64,000 nucleotides of DNA from assembly GCA_026874595.1 (NCBI GenBank), contig CM049322.1:43276840-43340839 (forward strand), given 5' to 3'. Position numbers and translations under genes: made by a program. Of the stretch, positions 57,841-64,000 are shown one piece after another. The stretch's first letter is position 1. Every line of letters starts with the position of its first letter. The stretch is from Sipunculus nudus. Lineage: Eukaryota > Annelida > Sipuncula > Golfingiida > Sipunculidae. The notes below the pieces were generated by a model. That model was not told where the DNA came from, searched no databases, and saw nothing but the letters and a program-made list of their open reading frames with translations.

Positions 57841-60800
57841 GTTAACCATGTTAATGGAAAGGGAGATATTTAACAACAATCAACCATGTTAAAATCCTGA
57901 CCTCAGTGCTGATAGCTATTTTTTTTTACTTTGCATTCATATTAACCCTGAGGTTTTAACGGTTTATATAGGAGACTTAAATAAAGGGCACATTTATCTA
58001 TCGGGATGAGACTGAACTGAAGGATAACTAACAATAAAAATAGTTTATATGTTCCAGAAAGAGACCATTTGAACTGATATAGCCATTTGAAGGACTTCAA
58101 TTTTTTTGTCCCTTGAGCTTCTAAAACTAGCTTTTGTATAATTAACAATAGAAGAATTAATCACTTCGCTTGTATGTGCACATATTATTATAAAATAAAC
58201 AAAGTTGAATGGTTTTATATATCAATACATGTAACCTTGGGCTTTCGTGATATATAGAATTTGATAAAAAGTAGCCTTCTGGCCCCTTGTGGTATTATCG
58301 GTTCTACTTATCTAGCAACATGCAACTGAATTTATGACCCCGGTTATATTCTTTGCACCTACAATAAGCTGCCCCTAATAAATTGTGTCACCAAATGATT
58401 GAGTTCTTGCCCTGATTGTCGGATGCCATGCTTTAACCATATTATTACTAACATGCACTATTGCGGGAGAAGCATAACCTTGTTTTTATTTGCACATCCT
58501 CAGAGTGCAAAATGATTTATTATCAACAGGACCTACAGTAACCTTTGATTAAGCGATTCTTTATACGGCAAAAGTTATTCATAATTTGCTCTTCTAAAAT
58601 ATCCATTATTTACAGGAATACACTCACAATCTCGACTTATACCTGCTGTGACAACTGTAGTTTACAATTGTAGGCATATGCATGCAGACAGCGGTGGGCT
58701 TGCTGAAATCTTAAACACGAGCATGTACATACAAATATGGTTCACACTTTGTTAAGCAAGGGTTCACCATATGCAAAATACGCCAAATCGTTGAACACGA
58801 AAGAAATGTAGCACAGTTAAAACTCATCTTCAGACAAGTTATTAGGTGTGTTTATATAACAGAATGAAGATCATTATATTCCCAGATTGTTTTGTGATAC
58901 ATGTGTATTTGCTCTTTGGATTAGTTGCTCTACAATTAGTTAATATGATTAATGTCTACAAACTTCTTTTTCACTGAGTAAATTTCCGTGTGTTTTCCCA
59001 TAACCTGAGCTACTTTGTTTCCACTTGCTTTTCACGCCTGGTTCCATCAAAATAACTGGTGAATCCAAAACATTGAATGGCTGCAGAAAGAAAATCCGTT
59101 TGTGTTTCAAACTAAACCAGACGTATTGTAACTGTCATGCATCAGTCATTCATCCCCACCTATCCACCATCCCCCTTCCGATTCCTCCCTTGATCTTTTA
59201 TCCACATCTTATATGTTTGCGAAGAACTACAGTTCTGTAAAACCAATCAGGAATTTAACTGTCCCTTCTTGAGTTTTTGTCCGATGTGTTAAAAATTTTC
59301 ATTTTTGAATATTATTCAAAACCTATTGAACATACCTTTACCAAACTTGCCACTGCACTCCTTAATTGGTATCGACACGTCTGCAAAAGGTTCAGCTCTC
59401 TACGTTTAACGTTTTACCTGGATAGTAGTATAACTGTAAAGTACTGCGAAATCTGTCTTATATGGTTCCGCATGATTGAAATCAATGCGGTACCCAAAAA
59501 AATGTTTTAACACGGTACTATAGTTGGGTTTCAATGTTTCAATTAAATAGGTCAATGTCACCAAAACTGGGTCAAATTAATTGGTTTCAAGTATCGTATA
59601 TCCTTAATTAGTATCAATGAAATCGGATGAAAAAAGCGGCAGAATAATAAGAAAAAGAAGAATTCAAAAATGTCTTCGACTTTCAATATATGGAGATAAT
59701 TACCGTAAATTGTGCAATGCATTATCAACATAACGATGGTTTAAAAGTGAAAAATTTAAAGATTTTTTAAACAAAATTTTTCCTTACCAAAAGTGATCTT
59801 TGCATCGATTATTTGACACATTTGTAATTAACAGGGTCTTTCATATAACAAACGTATATATTAAACACGCGCCTTTATAAATGTCAAAATTCCGTTTCTT
59901 CCTTTCCATGCATTTAAAAAGTAAATGTAACAATGAAAGTACACTCAATAATTTTATTAATGTGTTCGTATTATTTCAAACTGTAATGATAGATATATAA
60001 CAAAATCTCTACTCTAAAGAGAACGACAAGACTAGACGAACCTAAAATACGCATTTTTCCACCGTCATATTATGCCATATATGGATTTACATGCAGATTT
60101 TTTTATTAAAACCCGCTGCACATCTGCAGTTAACTATCAACCTCATGCAAATATGACTTAGCATTAATAGACCAGCATGTTTAATGATTTTATCTTGTCT
60201 AGTATTATTTTAGTAATATTATTGTATAAAATTGACCCTTGTAGCAGTTATGCATTCCTTGTTTTATTCGTTATAGTGCTATTTTTGTTGATTATATATA
60301 TGTGTATGTATGTGTAGCATTTACATGAGCCCTGTTTACCCTGTAGTTAATAAGATTAATCCTATGCTTTATGAAAAGATAGGTCACAATTCTTGTCTGA
60401 ATGTTTTTATTATTGCATTAATGGAAAGAACTGATGCATTTACATCAAGTTTGACTCGATTTAATCTACCTGTCCGTCGTGACGTAGTCGCTTATATACA
60501 AAGCTGCTTACAATAAATATATATTACCATAGGTGTACGCATAATGTATGAAAAACCTCTTTAATGTGTCATTTTCTAACAATCTGTATCATGCTTTAAT
60601 ATACACATGGTAAATTGGATATTCTAATATATACATTATAACATGAAAATAACATTTCAGATCATGCTGTCTAACAAATTTTGTCTTTTCTGCCAACAAT
60701 ACCTGTGGAGAGAGTTTAGGGAGTAAAATATATTTCGTCGCTCAATTGTCACCGTACGAAATGTTTAGTCGTTCTCGATGTTTTTTTTAAACAACTAAAA

Positions 60801-60950
60801 GCCGAATTTCTTTCATGTTATCGCCAAACTAATGTGACCGAAACTAGATGCCACTTTATTAAAAATTTGTCATAAGGAGTTATGCGAACACTGTTCGTTC
60901 CGCAGACAAACGTTACAATCTTTTCTCTTCTATTTGCTTAATTCTTAGTT
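57841..60950. other. Intergenic region between LRR-Ig B and C
   Basis: No gene, SINE or TIR element recognised. The short open frames show no domain. The right end probably contains the 3' untranslated region of receptor C. Confidence 0.5.
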
Positions 60951-60959
60951 CTTGTCTGG

Positions 60960-62804
60960 TTAAGGTACCTCATTTACTTTTTTGTGCTTGACAGAAAACT
61001 TGTTCATTTGTATTGGTTCCAAATACGATTCGGGCTTTACGTAACTGTCCGGCCTGACGTAGTCACTTGTGGCTCGATTGGTGTTACTGAGAGAATCCAA
61101 GGTGTTTGTGTCCAAGTTTTTACCCGACTTTTGCAGTGTAATTCCAGAGGACTCTAGCTTCAAGTAGCTTTCTGGTATATCGACATCATTGGCCATTTTT
61201 TCTCCAAAAGCCTTGAGTGTTGGATCTATCACCACCGGCTTAAGAGTTGTGCCATGTGGACTGACGGGTTTTATGTAATCATACTGAGCGCGGGGAGGCA
61301 GGAGAGCCTCATACTTGCTGACTTCTTTGACATCCTCATAAAGATGGTTAGACATAACAGATAAAGCTTTACTGTCCCTTCCGGTGCCAAGGTGACATGA
61401 GTCACGAGAATTGGGTGGTTTCTGTGGCAATGACCGATTTGAGTGATCATGGCTACTTTTCCTGGCTCTTCGTTTGTAACATAGATATCCACACAATAAT
61501 CCTGACACAATTACCAACAACAATGTTGCAGGCACAGCAATAGTAATAATAGTTCCTGTGATACCTGAAGCGGTTGCGACTGCAGTTGCCATGGTGAGAG
61601 CAAAAGTAGGTGCAACTGTTTTCTCTGGGTCTGTGACCTTGTGCTGTAGAGTAGTTTCCTTTACTGGAAAGGTCACCCTGCTTGGAGCCACCTTAACATC
61701 CCGTTTGGTTTCACCTAGCGTGTTGGTCGCTACGCAGGTGACGTTCTCATCACCCATGTGTAGGTCAATTGACAATTTAGCCTCCTTCTTGCCATTATTC
61801 TTTCCATCTTGAACTTTTCTCTCGTTAACATTCTGTGAAATTAGCTTGATTGAGGGGGGAGGATCTGATTCTCCAACACATATCACTTTGTCATTGACCT
61901 GAGTCATATTTACTATCTGGGGTGAGTAACAATCGGTTACACCCGTGAAGTTATTCCATTTTTGTCTCTCAGTGGAAAATCCTTGAATAATTTTCAGAGA
62001 AACGCCAGGTTTATAATTTGTATAATTGACATTTGCTGTGCTTCTTATGGAAGATTTCTTTCTTGGAAATTTGCAGCCGAGTTGCACCTTGCAATTTGGC
62101 AGTAAATAATCTGGTCTCACGCAGCCGCAGTAGAGTGGGTTTCCAAGGAATGTAAGTTTGAAGCCACACTTTGCGAGTGGAGGTAAGAGATCAAATTTAT
62201 TATTTTCTAAATCTAACCATACCAGGTTTAAAGGCCATTCGTGACCAGTGTCCACTGAGTAAAGCTTATTACTTCCTAGTCTTAAATACTTTAGTGACGC
62301 CAATCGAGCAAAGGACATGTTTGACAACACAGTCAACTTGTTGTAACGAAGATCCAGGTATGTTAGCTCGGGAACCCCATGGAATGCTTTCTCGTGAAAT
62401 GCTTGTAAACGGTTATGTGTCAGTGATATAACCTCCAAAGGTTGTGTTCCTGAAAAAGCATCTTCGTCTATGTATTCCACTTCACCATTATCTACATACA
62501 ACTGTTCAAGTGAGACAAGATCAGTGAAATAACCATGACTTATGTTACGCAAGCTGTTCCAAGAGAATCTTAGCACACTCATTACTTTATTGTTTCTGAA
62601 AACCCTAGGTTCCATGTTTGCAATCGAACAGTTATTTAGGTTAAGGTCCTTTACAGCTGAAGTATCCCCTATGTCTGATGCTGTTAAAAAGTTTGGGAGT
62701 TCGGTTGGACATATCAAACATCCGTGGCAATTTCCTGGCGTTGTTGAGGCATATGGCGGCACAAGCTGCGTTAACAAAATAAACCACGCGACAATGTGAT
62801 CCAT
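60960..62804 (-). CDS. LRR-Ig single-pass membrane receptor C
   Basis: Single-exon frame of 614 residues starting at a signal peptide (MDHIVAWFILLTQLVPPYAS). Parts: cysteine cap C26, C29, C32, C59; seven LRRs about 50-209; LRRCT with NPLYCGC (222-228), C238, C244; Ig-like domain with C309 and C357; a Thr/Ala-rich juxtamembrane stretch; membrane segment about 415-442. The tail is the longest of the three: NRSLPQKPP (SH3-type, 456-464), YEDV (489), YEALLPP (498), YIKP (510), YLKL (547), and three YxxP motifs exactly six residues apart (YVRP 582, YVKP 588, YLEP 594). It is the closest paralogue of receptor B, in the same orientation 3.2 kb away. The ligand is unknown; a signalling role through SH2/SH3 adaptors is inferred from motifs. 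Confidence 0.9.
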   Translation of the reverse strand: MDHIVAWFILLTQLVPPYASTTPGNCHGCLICPTELPNFLTASDIGDTSAVKDLNLNNCSIANMEPRVFRNNKVMSVLRFSWNSLRNISHGYFTDLVSLEQLYVDNGEVEYIDEDAFSGTQPLEVISLTHNRLQAFHEKAFHGVPELTYLDLRYNKLTVLSNMSFARLASLKYLRLGSNKLYSVDTGHEWPLNLVWLDLENNKFDLLPPLAKCGFKLTFLGNPLYCGCVRPDYLLPNCKVQLGCKFPRKKSSIRSTANVNYTNYKPGVSLKIIQGFSTERQKWNNFTGVTDCYSPQIVNMTQVNDKVICVGESDPPPSIKLISQNVNERKVQDGKNNGKKEAKLSIDLHMGDENVTCVATNTLGETKRDVKVAPSRVTFPVKETTLQHKVTDPEKTVAPTFALTMATAVATASGITGTIITIAVPATLLLVIVSGLLCGYLCYKRRARKSSHDHSNRSLPQKPPNSRDSCHLGTGRDSKALSVMSNHLYEDVKEVSKYEALLPPRAQYDYIKPVSPHGTTLKPVVIDPTLKAFGEKMANDVDIPESYLKLESSGITLQKSGKNLDTNTLDSLSNTNRATSDYVRPDSYVKPESYLEPIQMNKFSVKHKKVNEVP

Positions 62805-64000
62805 AGTTTGCAGTTTATTGAAAAGCCTAAATACAAAAGTGTGTCATTCATTAAAACAATCTTCAGTGTGCAAATTCCATGTTGTAACGACTCCAAAGTA
62901 ACTGGGGCAAACCTAACCTCATGAAGTAACGTTATACTGTCCCATCCCCAGGAGTCACGGGGTTCTCGATCAGTGGCTCGACAGAAAACAATATAACCAA
63001 GTTGTGCAGTGCAGAGATTATCCAAGCGTATTTACATCTACAAGAAAAAAAAAACTATGATAAATACCTTTACTCTCCATGCACTGTTTAAAATCACATG
63101 ATGGGAGATGCTGGCTTATTTAAATATATACGCGGAAGTAAATGAAACGACAAATATATAACTGTGGGTGGTGTACTAACATTTTGATCATCATGGATAT
63201 GCTGACATTCTAAATTAAAAACCAGTTTACAAATATTGATTTAGGAAGTAGTCTGTAGGCTTGATGTTACAATGGTTACCAAAAACAATATATAAAATCC
63301 AGGGATAATGGGTCATCATTAATACTTAAAACAAAACCTCCTCCTTTGATCTATGTCTCGTTAGTTTTTTAGCTGACCCTTTTTGGTTTGTTTGACAATA
63401 TATAGAGGTCAATTTTTTCCATATAGTTAAATAGATCAACATGAATGGCATCGAGTAAATGGATGACATATAATAAGAACTGATAAACACATATTCCACG
63501 GATCTCTAAAGAGACCGACTTTCCTTTAACTTACTTGTTGTGTCTGTAACAAACCTATTCAATGTAAAAAAGACTAAGAGCACATTTAGTAAACATATGT
63601 TAAAGTTATCTTTAAAGTAAATTAAATTTATTGAAAGGAGATTGAAATATAGAGAATAGATTGAGAATATGATAGTAAAATAGAATGTAAGATTACTATA
63701 CATTTCGAAAAAAATGGATCAAAATGAGTAAAAAACTAACATGAGTAGCTTTCCTAGTTTAAGTAGTGGAAAGCAAAAGCATGGGAAAATAGTTTTTAAG
63801 AGACCACTAGAATACATGTATATATTGCATGTGCAGGTTGAAAAGGTTGAAATAAAATCCAGGAAATATGCTTTCTATAAAATGTAAACATTGTATTTGA
63901 TGTTTGTATGAAACATTGTATTTGATGTTTGTATAAAACTGTACGAAATGTGTAATGTGTGAGTTTTGCAACAACATATATGTTATATATATATATATAT
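62805..64000. other. Upstream of LRR-Ig C; no other gene seen
   Basis: AT-rich, likely containing the promoter and 5' untranslated region of receptor C at the left. A duplicated AACATTGTATTTGATGTTTGTAT segment lies at about 63888-63937, and the window ends in a (TA)n tract from about 63980. Confidence 0.5.

Overview
The window looks like a piece of an AT-rich animal genome, most likely a mollusc or another lophotrochozoan. Genes carry GT-AG introns and signal-peptide exons. There are tRNA-derived SINEs, many short inverted-repeat DNA transposons, long (TA)n microsatellites, and expanded families of secreted C-type lectins (CTLs) and LRR-Ig receptors. No species can be named from the sequence alone.

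Region by region. Positions 1-3.9 kb hold only repeats and unrecognised DNA. From 3.9 to 18.9 kb there are about two and a half tandem copies of a 6-8 kb block. Each block starts with the same minisatellite. The first block ends in a complete two-coding-exon CTL gene on the minus strand (CTL-A, 8055-9019, EPS-type sugar motif). The second block keeps only the signal-peptide exon of its CTL gene, with the ATG changed to ATT. From 19 to 24.5 kb there are DNA-transposon remnants and SINEs, including one SINE nested in another.

From 24.7 to 42.6 kb there is a large direct duplication. Copy 1 (about 24.7-31.3 kb) carries an intact three-coding-exon CTL gene (CTL-B, 27684-29865, QPD motif). Copy 2 (about 33.1-42.6 kb) carries its pseudogene (37801-39950). 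Copy 2 was further interrupted by a 1.56-kb TIR element, a pogo/Tigger-like element containing a SINE, and a very recent mosaic inverted insertion that splits the putative 5' exon.

From 43.1 to 46.4 kb a six-exon gene encodes a predicted 311-residue secreted protein with two degenerate C-type-lectin-like domains. A higher-order minisatellite follows (47.6-48.6 kb).

From 49 to 62.8 kb there are three single-exon genes for type I membrane receptors with LRRs and one Ig-like domain: one on plus (49049-50752) and two on minus (56044-57750 and 60960-62804). A fossil DIRS-like element lies between the first two. All three cytoplasmic tails share an RxLPxxP SH3-type motif and a C-terminal run of YxxP motifs with an exact six-residue period. 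This suggests, by inference, tyrosine-phosphorylation signalling through SH2/SH3 adaptors. The most economical reading of the whole window is an immune or recognition-type gene neighbourhood (soluble lectins plus membrane LRR-Ig receptors) that evolves by local duplication and decay.
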